From the NCBI GenBank assembly GCA_021324465.1, contig JAJPJB010000101.1, positions 1-43,947 of the forward strand: a stretch of 43,947 nt of DNA, in the 5' to 3' direction. The notes beneath the pieces are model-generated. The model had not been told where the DNA came from. It saw only the letters and a program-made list of their open reading frames with translations, and searched no databases. Position 1 is the stretch's first letter. Each line of letters starts with the position of its first letter. The position numbers and the translations under genes were made by a program. Source of the stretch: Hyphomicrobiaceae bacterium. GTDB taxonomy: Bacteria > Pseudomonadota > Alphaproteobacteria > Rhizobiales > Xanthobacteraceae. Positions 33,588 through 41,527 of the stretch are shown here, in pieces.

Positions 33588-34787
33588 GTGAGTAGAGCGA
33601 CGGCGCCGCGTCTGACGATTGTTATGCCCCTTAAGGGCCGCGATGTCTTTACATTTCGATTTCTTTGGCACGCAAACAAGATGCGACTGCCGTATCGGAT
33701 ATTGATCGCGGACGGAGAGGTCAATCCGGCGGTTGCGCGCCGCCTTGAGAACAGCCGGGCGGAATTTCCGGCGCTTCACATAGAACACATTCGTCATCCC
33801 GATGACACGGGCCTCACAGGGTTCTTCACCAGAATGTCGGACGCTTTGGCGCGCGTGCAAACGCCGTATGCGATGGTCGCAGCTAACGACGATTTTCTTG
33901 GGCCGGCCGGGATCGAGCGCGCGTTGGATTTCTTGGATGAAAATACCGATTACATCTGTGCGCGCGGCCACCATCTCACGTTTTCGGTTTATGCCGGCCT
34001 GCACAATTCATATGGCGGCATACGCGGTAAGCTCAACCGACTCTATCTGCATGGCGATGTGACGGATGTAACGGCGGACACTGCGGCTGAGCGGGTGCGG
34101 CAGGGTGGCATGTGCAGCGCAGTGTATTATGCCGTTTTCCGGACCGAGGCACTCCTGACGATCTGGCGGGACATCGCAGAGATCGACTTTACAGATTTGA
34201 TGCTACACGAGAGTTTCTTTGCCTTGAAAACTGTCACGTTGGGCAAAGTGCATACGGATAGAACTGCGATTACCTACTATGGGCAGGCGGAAACTGGGAT
34301 CAGTTATCAGCCGACCCGCGACTGGGCCAAGCACCTGCTGCGCAGTCGATTTACCAGCGACGCTCACGCCCTGATAAAGCATATCGCCGTGTCCGCCGCC
34401 AACGGCGACAGCGAGGCATCTGTTATTGCCGAAGAGGTGAGGGAGATGCTGACGGCAGACTTTCGGTCGTTTTTGACTACCAACTACGGCCTTCCTGCAC
34501 GGATCAAGCGGGGGATGCATCAAAAATGGCCACGCTTAGTGCGCCGTCTGCGATCTCGTCCTCGTTTTTTTTCGGTGAGGCGTGAACGTGCCGCGGTGCT
34601 GTCGCAGTTGAAGAAGGCGGGCGCAACGCAGAAAGACCTCTTGCGCGTTCGCCAAGAGCTTAATGTCGTTGAATCTGCGTTGTCGCCTGAAGCGTTCGCC
34701 GAGTACACCGCGCCGTTTCTATCAATGCCAGATGCACCCGATTTCGAAGCCAATTCGAGAATAAAAAACCCTGAAGGGATAGTATGA
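33588..34787 (+). CDS. glycosyltransferase, GT2/TIGR00180-like
   Basis: A 399-aa protein with a GT-A start: PRLTIVMPLKGRDVFTFRFL, then RILIADGEVNPAVARRLEN, HIRHPDDTGLTGFFTRMSDAL and YAMVAANDDFLGPAGIERAL, where NDDF is the DxD-equivalent. This matches glycosyltransferase domain TIGR00180 seen in capsule loci. A long C-terminal helical, basic region follows (RLRSRPRFFSVRRERAAV). It starts at GTG 33588. Its stop overlaps the rfbF-like remnant at 34784, implying that in an ancestor this gene directly preceded rfbF. Confidence 0.82.
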   Translation: MSRATAPRLTIVMPLKGRDVFTFRFLWHANKMRLPYRILIADGEVNPAVARRLENSRAEFPALHIEHIRHPDDTGLTGFFTRMSDALARVQTPYAMVAANDDFLGPAGIERALDFLDENTDYICARGHHLTFSVYAGLHNSYGGIRGKLNRLYLHGDVTDVTADTAAERVRQGGMCSAVYYAVFRTEALLTIWRDIAEIDFTDLMLHESFFALKTVTLGKVHTDRTAITYYGQAETGISYQPTRDWAKHLLRSRFTSDAHALIKHIAVSAANGDSEASVIAEEVREMLTADFRSFLTTNYGLPARIKRGMHQKWPRLVRRLRSRPRFFSVRRERAAVLSQLKKAGATQKDLLRVRQELNVVESALSPEAFAEYTAPFLSMPDAPDFEANSRIKNPEGIV

Positions 34788-34861
34788 AGGCAGTAACACT
34801 TGCCGGGGGTCGGTTCGCGGCCGGGTTTGATCTCCGCTCAAAAGGAATGAACGCGCCATGA
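34784..34861 (+). pseudogene. decayed 5' end of an rfbF-like gene
   Basis: Bases 34784-34819 align with the start of rfbF at 40748-40785: both begin ATGAAGG, share ACTTGCCGG and end GTCGGTTCGCG, with three substitutions and a 2-nt deletion. The deletion shifts the frame after MKAVTLAGG, and a stop comes at 34861. The remnant begins in the stop of the GT2 gene and ends in the start of the next methyltransferase gene (ATGA). It is evidence that rfbF once sat here and that the region was rearranged. Confidence 0.85.
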
Positions 34862-35622
34862 ACAGTGATCAATTGGCCGCCTTGTCGAAGTCGGACCGTT
34901 ACGCGCTCTGGGTCGACATCATCAACCAAGCCGGCGTTGAGACAATGCTAGAACTTGGCGTCTACGCTGGAGAGTTCTCCGAACACATTTTGCGGCATTG
35001 CCCTGGCGTGAAGCGCTATTACATGCTCGACCCGTGGAAACACCTCGACAACTGGAACAAGCCCCTAAACGTCAACCAGGCCGAGTTTGATAAGGTCTAC
35101 GCCGAAGCGATGAGGCGCACTGACTTTGCCGCAGAGCGCCGTGTCGTTCTCCGGGGACGGACTGTCGAGGTAATCGAACAAATTCCCGACGGATCGCTCG
35201 ATCTGGCCTACATTGACGGCGATCACACGCTGAAGGGTATCAGCATCGACATGATCCGCACCTATCCTAAGGTCAAGCCAGGAGGCATTATCGGGGGCGA
35301 TGACTACTCACCGACGATCTGGCATCATCCCGAGAGGTTCGAGCCAACGCTTGTCTGTCCATTCGCCGCCTATTTCGCCGAAAGCATCGGCACTCCATTG
35401 GTTATCTTCGAGCAGGATCAATTTGCGATGGTCAAGCCGGCAGCGTTCGAGGCTGACTTCCGCATCATCGATACGACCAGCCGCTATGGTGCTCCCGTCC
35501 TAAAGCGGCAAATCAGACCCCCACTCCGGGACCGCATCATGATGATTCAGCACTTGGGCCGGCGCATTCATCCGGCCAACGTGTTCCGGAAGATCAGGAA
35601 GATAACCGCTCAACATTCTTGA
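34858..35622 (+). CDS. class I SAM-dependent methyltransferase (Methyltransf_24 type)
   Basis: 254 aa. Motif I TMLELGVYAGEFSEHIL, strand-2 acidic end YYMLDPWKHLDNW, then the characteristic DGSLDLAYIDGDHTLKGISIDM and VKPGGIIGGDDYSPTIWHH of PF13578-type methyltransferases. The C-terminal tail is basic (GRRIHPANVFRKIRKI). It begins at ATG 34858, overlapping the stop of the rfbF remnant. It is the last gene of the lower-GC segment. Sugar O-methylation is the likely role. Confidence 0.85.
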   Translation: MNSDQLAALSKSDRYALWVDIINQAGVETMLELGVYAGEFSEHILRHCPGVKRYYMLDPWKHLDNWNKPLNVNQAEFDKVYAEAMRRTDFAAERRVVLRGRTVEVIEQIPDGSLDLAYIDGDHTLKGISIDMIRTYPKVKPGGIIGGDDYSPTIWHHPERFEPTLVCPFAAYFAESIGTPLVIFEQDQFAMVKPAAFEADFRIIDTTSRYGAPVLKRQIRPPLRDRIMMIQHLGRRIHPANVFRKIRKITAQHS

Positions 35623-35857
35623 TCTACGCTTTCATGCGACCGCAGCGGCTCGGTTGCTCGGCCTGGCGGCTGCGGCGCGATCTGCGGTAGGAGTTGGGTG
35701 AACGCTGGCGCCGGCGCTTTGGTGCGCGCGTGCTCACGGCTGAGCGCTACGCAAATTTGGCCTGCACCACGTGAATAAATTGTAGGCACCTGATGGGCTC
35801 ACCGAACGGGATTCAAACAATGGCAGCTCCGTCAAGCCAGTCCACCGCAGCGCGCCG
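35623..35857. other. 235-bp non-coding junction
   Basis: No gene is recognised in either strand. GC rises again after about 35640. It separates the lower-GC cargo from the ABC exporter gene and may hold the promoter of the rightward cassette starting at 35858, but I cannot mark convincing -35/-10 boxes. The GCGGTAG at 35684-35690 matches only part of the ops element. Translation of the first 100 nt gives only unrecognisable short peptides, so decayed coding DNA is possible but unproven. Confidence 0.4.
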
Positions 35858-37657
35858 ATGAATCCGTACCGCCTTATCCTGCGCGACCTCATCAGCCGCC
35901 TTGGCTGGCGGTTTCCGGCGCTGATCGCCTGGACCGCGCTGGTGGGTCTCGGCGAGGGTGTCTCTGTCGTGCTGCTTCTGCCGCTCCTCAACCGGATCGG
36001 CATCCAGACCGCGAGCAGCCAGGGGTCGGCTCTCAGGCTCCTGGACGCCGGCCTGGCCCTCATTGGTGCGACCGGCCCTCTGGCGATCCTCCTGGTAATC
36101 ATCGCAGTTGCCGCAGCGCAGACTGGGCTCGCCATTGGCCTTGCATGGTGGAGCGCGCAACTTGCACGGTGGTATCAGAGACAGCGCCAGATGGACCTGC
36201 TGAGAGCGGTCATGCGCGCCAAATGGGGTTTTCTTGCCGATCGGAAGGCCGGCGAGCTGACCAGCGCCATCATCACCGAATGCGAGAGACTGGGCGGAGC
36301 CTTCACCTTGTCTCTGTCGCTCCTCGCAGCGACGGTTGTCACGGTTATTTATACCGCTCTCTCGCTCTTCATCGCCTGGCAGGTCACGATCAGCCTCATC
36401 GGGTTTGCCGCCGCGGCTGGTCTGGCTATGACCAAGCTTTACCGAAAAACGTCTGCGATTGGTCGCAGTCTCGCTCCGCTGAATGCGGAACTTCAGTCCA
36501 GCCTGGCGGAAAGCATTACCGGAGCAAAATATATCAAGGCGATGTCCGGCATTGATCGGGCAACGGCGCGAATCGCATCACTGGTTCGGAAACTCGAGAG
36601 AGCCAACGCCACCGCGGTTTCGGCGCCCGCGACAGTCCGTAGTCTCCTCGAATTTTTGGCCTTCGCCGGGCTTGCCACAATCCTGGTGCTGAGCAGCGGC
36701 TCTATGGGAGTCGCGGCGGGGAATGTTGTCATCGTACTGGCACTGTTTGGGCGATTATTCCCCCGCATCACGTCGATGCAGGCCCAGGTGCACCATCTCA
36801 ACTGGACTGTCCATGCCATAGAAGTCATCGACAGATTGCAGAATGCCGCGGAGGCTGCGGCCGAGCGGCCGGATCCACCGGGGTCCGAACAAGTATTAAA
36901 AATCGCTCTGCCCACGGCGCTGACCGTGCGTGGCCTCGAGGTGAAATTCGGCGAGCGCAAGGTGCTGGACGCGGTCGACCTGCAGCTAAAGATGCCCGGA
37001 ATGGTGGCGGTGGTCGGCGGCTCGGGAGCGGGAAAATCGACCTTCGTTCACACGCTCCTTGGTCTGACCGAGCCGAGCGCCGGATCGATCCGCCTCGGCA
37101 ATTACGATTTCGCGTCCGCGCCGCTGGCCGCGTGGCGCCGCGCCATCGGCTATGTGCCGCAGGAGACGATCCTGTTTCATGCCTCCATCCGCGACAATCT
37201 GGTCTTCGCCAATCCGGCTGCTTCGCAAACGGAGGTGGAATTGGCGGCGCGGCGGGCGCACGCGCATGATTTCATCCTGGCGCTGCCCGAGGGCTACGAC
37301 ACGATCATCGGCGACCAGGGCGTGAAACTCTCCGGCGGCCAGCGGCAGCGGCTTGGCATTGCGCGCGCCCTGCTCACCAATCCGCTCCTGCTCGTTCTGG
37401 ACGAGGCGATGAGCGCGCTCGATGCCGCTTCCGAGCTCGAAATTCTGCGGACGCTCGACGAGCTGAGGCAGCAAATCGGCATCCTGGTGATTGCGCACCG
37501 GCTCGGCGCCGTCCGCTCCGCCGATTTGATCTATGTCTTCGAGGACGGCTGCGTCACCGAGAGCGGAACCTGGGACGGGCTGATGGCGCGACGCGCGCGG
37601 CTCTACACGCTCGCGCGGGCGCAGGGGCTCGATCGTGTCGCGGCAAGCGCGGGTTGA
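35858..37657 (+). CDS. ABC exporter half-transporter (MsbA/PglK-like)
   Basis: A 599-aa fused permease-ATPase. Residues 1 to about 320 carry six transmembrane helices (GLGEGVSVVLLLPLL, GPLAILLVIIAVAAAQ and others) of a type IV ABC exporter. The nucleotide-binding domain has Walker A VVGGSGAGKSTF at about 385-397, Q-loop YVPQETILFHASI, signature VKLSGGQRQRLGIARAL at about 490 and Walker B LLVLDEAMSALDAASE, followed by the H-loop VIAHRLG. No Wzx-type (MOP) flippase or Wzm/Wzt pair is seen in the window, so this protein is the best candidate for moving a lipid-linked glycan across the inner membrane, as PglK does (inference). Confidence 0.92.
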   Translation: MNPYRLILRDLISRLGWRFPALIAWTALVGLGEGVSVVLLLPLLNRIGIQTASSQGSALRLLDAGLALIGATGPLAILLVIIAVAAAQTGLAIGLAWWSAQLARWYQRQRQMDLLRAVMRAKWGFLADRKAGELTSAIITECERLGGAFTLSLSLLAATVVTVIYTALSLFIAWQVTISLIGFAAAAGLAMTKLYRKTSAIGRSLAPLNAELQSSLAESITGAKYIKAMSGIDRATARIASLVRKLERANATAVSAPATVRSLLEFLAFAGLATILVLSSGSMGVAAGNVVIVLALFGRLFPRITSMQAQVHHLNWTVHAIEVIDRLQNAAEAAAERPDPPGSEQVLKIALPTALTVRGLEVKFGERKVLDAVDLQLKMPGMVAVVGGSGAGKSTFVHTLLGLTEPSAGSIRLGNYDFASAPLAAWRRAIGYVPQETILFHASIRDNLVFANPAASQTEVELAARRAHAHDFILALPEGYDTIIGDQGVKLSGGQRQRLGIARALLTNPLLLVLDEAMSALDAASELEILRTLDELRQQIGILVIAHRLGAVRSADLIYVFEDGCVTESGTWDGLMARRARLYTLARAQGLDRVAASAG

Positions 37658-37706
37658 AGGCCGTGTTGCGACTGTCTCTTCGTATCCGATCGCTGCGAAC
37701 CTGCCC

Positions 37707-38267
37707 ATGCGCATTGTAGAAACCGCGCTCGGCGGCGTCTTCATCATCGAGCCGCGTTGCTTTCGCGACGAGCGCGGTTTTTTTCTCGAGAGCTTTCGGT
37801 CGCCGCGCTATCGCGAGGCGGGCATCCTGGACGATTTCGTGCAGGACAATCATTCGCGCTCCGTGCGAGGCGTGCTGCGCGGCCTGCATTTCACAGTCAG
37901 GCATCCGCAGGCTCAGATCGTGACGGTGATGCGCGGAAAAATTTTCGATGTGGTCGTCGATCTGCGCCGATCGTCGGCGACCTTCGGGCGCTGGTTCGGC
38001 GCCGAACTGAGCGACGACGCGCCGCGACGACAGATCTACATGGCGCCTGGCTTCGCGCACGGCTTCTGCGTCCTCAGCGATGTCGCCGATCTGCACTACA
38101 AGGTGAGCCGCACCTATGATCACGCCGACGAGGGCGGATTGCTGTGGAACGATGCGCAAATCGGAATTCGCTGGCCGATCGATTCGCCCATCGTCTCGCC
38201 GCGCGACGCGGCCTATCCAACGCTGCGCGAGCTTGACGCTGCAAGGCTGCCGCACACCGCCGGCTAG
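37707..38267 (+). CDS. RmlC-like dTDP/CDP-4-keto-6-deoxysugar 3,5-epimerase family protein
   Basis: 186-aa cupin of the RmlC/RfbC family, which epimerises C3 and/or C5 of 4-keto-6-deoxy sugars. Motifs: FIIEPRCFRDERGFFLESF, NHSRSVRGVLRGLHFTV (active-site His), IFDVVVDLRRSSATFGRW, YMAPGFAHGFCVLSDVADLHYKV (catalytic Tyr/His region) and LLWNDAQIGIRWP. ATG 37707 was used; an open frame upstream overlaps the transporter end. No rmlA, rmlB or rmlD lies in the window, but rfbF and rfbG do, so its substrate may be CDP-linked (inference). Confidence 0.92.
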   Translation: MRIVETALGGVFIIEPRCFRDERGFFLESFRSPRYREAGILDDFVQDNHSRSVRGVLRGLHFTVRHPQAQIVTVMRGKIFDVVVDLRRSSATFGRWFGAELSDDAPRRQIYMAPGFAHGFCVLSDVADLHYKVSRTYDHADEGGLLWNDAQIGIRWPIDSPIVSPRDAAYPTLRELDAARLPHTAG

Positions 38268-38276
38268 GCGGCCCGC

Positions 38277-39275
38277 ATGAAGACCGTCGTCGTCACCGGC
38301 GCACGCGGCTATATCGGCTGTGCTTTGGCGCGTCGGCTGGCGGATGAGGGAGTCTCGCTGCGGCTGGTTTCGCGCGCGGCGGGCGCGTCACCGATACAAG
38401 CAGTCAGTCGGTGCAACGTCGAAAATCTCGTTGCCGACCTCCGCGACGAACATGCCTGGTCTTCTTTGCTGCAAGGGGCGGACGCCGTCGTGCATCTCTC
38501 CTGGCGCACTAGCCTGCGTGCGGCCGAGGCGGACCCGATTGGCGATGCGGCTATCAATGTCGAGCCGGTGCGCGCTTTGGTCCATGCCGCCGAGCGCGCA
38601 AAAAGGCCGCCGATCGTGGCCTTCGCCTCGACCGTCACCATCTTCGGCGTCAACCCCCGCAGCCCCGTCGACGAGCGGGCGCCTGACGATCCGTGCTCGG
38701 TCTATGACCGTCACAAGCTCGCTTGCGAGCATATCCTGCGCGAGGCGACGGCGCGCGGCGTGCTGCGCGGCTTGAGCCTTCGGCTCTCCAACGTCTACGG
38801 CTTCGGCTCGGGCGCCCGCTCGACCAATCCCAATCGCGGCATCCTCAATGCGATGATGTGGCGCGCCGCACGCGGCGAAGCACTTTCGATATACGGAGAA
38901 GGCGAATATGTCCGCGATTTCACCTTCATCGACGATGTGGTCGACGCATTCTGCCGCGCACTGACGACCGATCGCGCCTGCGACGGCAGTCATTATGTGA
39001 TCGCAAGAGGCAAGGGCCACACGCTCGCGCAAGCCTTCGCGCTTGTCGCGCAAGAGGCGGCGCGGCTCACCGGCCGCCGCGTCGCCATTCGCAACGTGCC
39101 GGAGCCGCCCGATCTCCATCCAATCGAGCGCCGCAATTTTGTCGGCAATTCGAGCCTGTTCCAGAAGCTGGCAGGCTGGCGCCCGCAAGTCGATCTGGTT
39201 GCGGGAATCCGCGACTATCTCGAGCGCATAGTGACACCGGCCGGGCCGGCGCCGGGCGCAGCTGGTGCAAGATGA
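38277..39275 (+). CDS. NAD-dependent epimerase/dehydratase (extended SDR)
   Basis: 332 aa. NAD(P)-binding motif VVVTGARGYIGCALARRL, catalytic Tyr-x3-Lys in SVYDRHKLACEHIL, Ser/Thr in AFASTVTIFGV and C-terminal GEYVRDFTFIDDVVDAF. It could be a 4-ketoreductase or epimerase of a nucleotide deoxyhexose. It begins 9 nt after the RmlC-like gene and overlaps the next by ATGA, so it is part of one operon. The precise reaction is unknown. Confidence 0.9.
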   Translation: MKTVVVTGARGYIGCALARRLADEGVSLRLVSRAAGASPIQAVSRCNVENLVADLRDEHAWSSLLQGADAVVHLSWRTSLRAAEADPIGDAAINVEPVRALVHAAERAKRPPIVAFASTVTIFGVNPRSPVDERAPDDPCSVYDRHKLACEHILREATARGVLRGLSLRLSNVYGFGSGARSTNPNRGILNAMMWRAARGEALSIYGEGEYVRDFTFIDDVVDAFCRALTTDRACDGSHYVIARGKGHTLAQAFALVAQEAARLTGRRVAIRNVPEPPDLHPIERRNFVGNSSLFQKLAGWRPQVDLVAGIRDYLERIVTPAGPAPGAAGAR

Positions 39276-39757
39276 GCGAAGAGCGCACAGGGAAAACGGC
39301 GGGAATCAATCCGGGATCGTCGCCGGCGCCGACCCCGCCCAGGCTTGACTCGATCGCGCGCATCCGCCTGATCGAGCTGCCGCGCTATGCACGCGAAGAC
39401 GGCGAGGTCGTCGTGGCGCAGGCTTTCTCGCAGGTGCCGTTCCCGATCGCGCGCATGTTCACGCTGACGGCGCCGCTCGGCGCGCGCCGCGGCGAGCATG
39501 CGCATCGCCGCTGCACGCAGTTCATGGTCTGCACGCATGGCGCAGTCGATGTCGTTTGCGATGACAGCCGCGACAAAGCGGTGTTCACGCTCGATCGCGG
39601 CAATATCGCTTTGTGCGTGCCGCCGACGATCTGGAACACCGTGGTCTTCAAGCAGGACCGCTCCGTCGTTGCCGTGCTGTGCGACCGGCCTTATGAAGAA
39701 GCCGATTATCTGCGCGACTACCCGGAGTTCCTTGCTTTCCGGAAGGCAAATTCATGA
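39272..39757 (+). CDS. FdtA/WxcM-like cupin, sugar 3,4-ketoisomerase family
   Basis: 161-aa small cupin. The signature RGEHAHRRCTQFMVCTHG contains the His-x-His-type residues of FdtA/QdtA/WxcM enzymes. VFTLDRGNIALCVPPTIWNTVVF and YEEADYLRDYPEF are also family typical. These enzymes move the keto group of dTDP-4-keto-6-deoxyglucose from C4 to C3 before 3-amination. The DegT aminotransferase at 24539 could use such a product. The N terminus (about residues 1-28) is low-complexity and not conserved. Overlaps with both neighbours show translational coupling. Confidence 0.88.
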   Translation: MSEERTGKTAGINPGSSPAPTPPRLDSIARIRLIELPRYAREDGEVVVAQAFSQVPFPIARMFTLTAPLGARRGEHAHRRCTQFMVCTHGAVDVVCDDSRDKAVFTLDRGNIALCVPPTIWNTVVFKQDRSVVAVLCDRPYEEADYLRDYPEFLAFRKANS

Positions 39758-40692
39758 AGATCGTGGTCACCGGCGCGCTCGGCCATATCGGCTCGGCACT
39801 GATTCGAGAGCTGCCGCTGTATTTTCCGGAGGCCGACATCATCATGGTCGACAACATGATGACGCAACGCTACGCGTCGCTATTCAATTTGCCCGCGGTC
39901 GGGCGCTATCAGTTCATCGAGGGCGACGTCCGCAATATCGATCTCGGTCCCGTGCTGGAAGGGGCGCATGCCGCGGTTCATCTTGCCGCGATCACGGATG
40001 CCGCCGGGACCTTTGATCGTGCGGCCGAGCTCGAGGCCAACAATTTCGAAGCGACCGCCAGGGTAGCGGCGGCCTGCCAGGCGGCCGGCGTGCGTCTTAT
40101 ACATCCGTCGTCGACGAGCGTTTACGGCACGCAGAATGAGCTGGTCTCCGAAGATTGCACGATCGAAGAGCTCAAGCCGCAAAGCCCTTATGCCACGACC
40201 AAGCTGAAGGAAGAAGAATTGGTGCAGGCGCTCGCCAAGAGCGGAGGGCTGCAGGCCATCGTGCTCCGGCTCGGCACCATTTTTGGAGCGTCGGCGGGCA
40301 TGCGCTATCACACCGCCGTCAACAAATTTTGCTGGCAGGCGGTGATGAAGCAGCCGCTCAGCATCTGGCGCAGCGCCTATGACCAGAAAAGGCCCTATCT
40401 CGATCTGCTCGATGCCATTCGCGCGATCGCCTTTGTCATCAAAAGCGATCTGTTCGACGGCCGTGTCTATAATGTGCTCACGCTCAATGCCACCGTGCGC
40501 GATATCGTCGAATGCATCCGCCAGTTCGTGCCGCAGCTGCAATTGTCGTTCGTCAACAGCCCGATCATGAACCAGCTGTCCTATGAAGTCTCCTGCGCTC
40601 GCTTCCGCGAGCGCGGCTTTACCTTTGCCGGCGACATCCGGCGGGGCGTCGGCGAGACGGTGGCGCTGCTCGCGGCCGCCAACGGCCGCTGA
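39754..40692 (+). CDS. NAD-dependent epimerase/dehydratase (extended SDR), second copy
   Basis: 312 aa. NAD motif KIVVTGALGHIGSALIREL, AVHLAAITDAAGTF, active-site Ser and Tyr-x3-Lys in PSSTSVYG and SPYATTKLKEEEL, and KRPYLDLLDAIRAI. It differs from the SDR at 38277 and resembles the nucleoside-diphosphate-sugar epimerases found beside rfbF/rfbG in rhizobia. It starts inside the FdtA-like gene stop (ATGA). Its product would be a reduced or epimerised deoxyhexose; the assignment is by family only. Confidence 0.9.
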   Translation: MKIVVTGALGHIGSALIRELPLYFPEADIIMVDNMMTQRYASLFNLPAVGRYQFIEGDVRNIDLGPVLEGAHAAVHLAAITDAAGTFDRAAELEANNFEATARVAAACQAAGVRLIHPSSTSVYGTQNELVSEDCTIEELKPQSPYATTKLKEEELVQALAKSGGLQAIVLRLGTIFGASAGMRYHTAVNKFCWQAVMKQPLSIWRSAYDQKRPYLDLLDAIRAIAFVIKSDLFDGRVYNVLTLNATVRDIVECIRQFVPQLQLSFVNSPIMNQLSYEVSCARFRERGFTFAGDIRRGVGETVALLAAANGR

Positions 40693-40747
40693 TCGTGCCC
40701 GTGGAGCGATCACGCCCTTGCAGTAAACATCATTGCGATCGTAAGCC

Positions 40748-41524
40748 ATGAAGGTAGTCATACTTGCCGGCGGGGTCGGTTCGCGTTTGTCGGAAGAAAC
40801 GCAGCTGCGGCCCAAGCCGATGGTCGAGATCGGCGGCCAGCCGATCCTGTGGCACATCATGATGATCTATTCGTGGTACGGGCTCACCGACTTCATCATC
40901 TGCCTCGGCTACAAAGGTTATTACATCAAAGAATATTTCGCGAATTATGTGCTGCATCGATCCGACGTGACGATCGATCTGTCGTCCGGCAAGCTCGAAT
41001 ATGCCCATAATTCAAATCTGCCGCCATGGCGGGTCTCACTGATCGATACCGGGCACGACACCCAGACCGGCGGGCGATTAAAGCGCATCAGAAATTTGCT
41101 GCCGCCGGATCAGCCGTTTTGCATGACCTATGGCGACGGCGTGGCCGATATCAACATCAAGAATCTGATCGACTTTCACAACGGCCATGGCCTGGACGCG
41201 ACCGTGACCGTGGTGCGGCCGCCGGGCCGCTTCGGGGCGGTGGCGCTGGATGGTCGGCGCGTCACCAAGTTCATGGAAAAGCCGGCCGGCGACGGCGGCT
41301 ATATCAATGGCGGATTTTTTGTGCTGCACCCGCGCGTGCTGGACCGCATCGCAGACGACGCGATGGCGTGGGAGCTCGCGCCGCTGGAAGGGCTGGCGGC
41401 GGACGGGCAGCTCGCAGCCTTCAAGCATGACGGCTTCTGGCAGCCGATGGATACGCTGCGCGACCGACAGCAGCTCGAGCACTTCTGGGAATCGGGAAGA
41501 GCGCGCTGGAAGGTCTGGAGCTAG
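40748..41524 (+). CDS. rfbF: glucose-1-phosphate cytidylyltransferase
   Basis: 258 aa, the normal length. It makes CDP-glucose from CTP and glucose-1-phosphate. Motifs: VVILAGGVGSRLSEETQLRPKPMVEIGG (nucleotide loop, split here as VVILAGGVGSRLSEET and KPMVEIGGQPILWHIM), FCMTYGDGVADINI (metal-binding), GGYINGGFFVLHPRVL and KHDGFWQPMDTLRDRQQLE. It begins 55 nt after the epimerase and is followed by rfbG after 3 nt. A decayed copy of its first 38 bases lies at 34784. Confidence 0.96.
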   Translation: MKVVILAGGVGSRLSEETQLRPKPMVEIGGQPILWHIMMIYSWYGLTDFIICLGYKGYYIKEYFANYVLHRSDVTIDLSSGKLEYAHNSNLPPWRVSLIDTGHDTQTGGRLKRIRNLLPPDQPFCMTYGDGVADINIKNLIDFHNGHGLDATVTVVRPPGRFGAVALDGRRVTKFMEKPAGDGGYINGGFFVLHPRVLDRIADDAMAWELAPLEGLAADGQLAAFKHDGFWQPMDTLRDRQQLEHFWESGRARWKVWS

Positions 41525-41527
41525 CTG

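Noticed and set aside
35683-35690. Second ops element upstream of the ABC exporter (TGCGGTAG)
   Set aside because: Only the first 8 bases agree with the site at 10927, the remaining ops bases differ, and GCGGTAG also occurs at 33453-33459 at the end of a gene; chance is likely.
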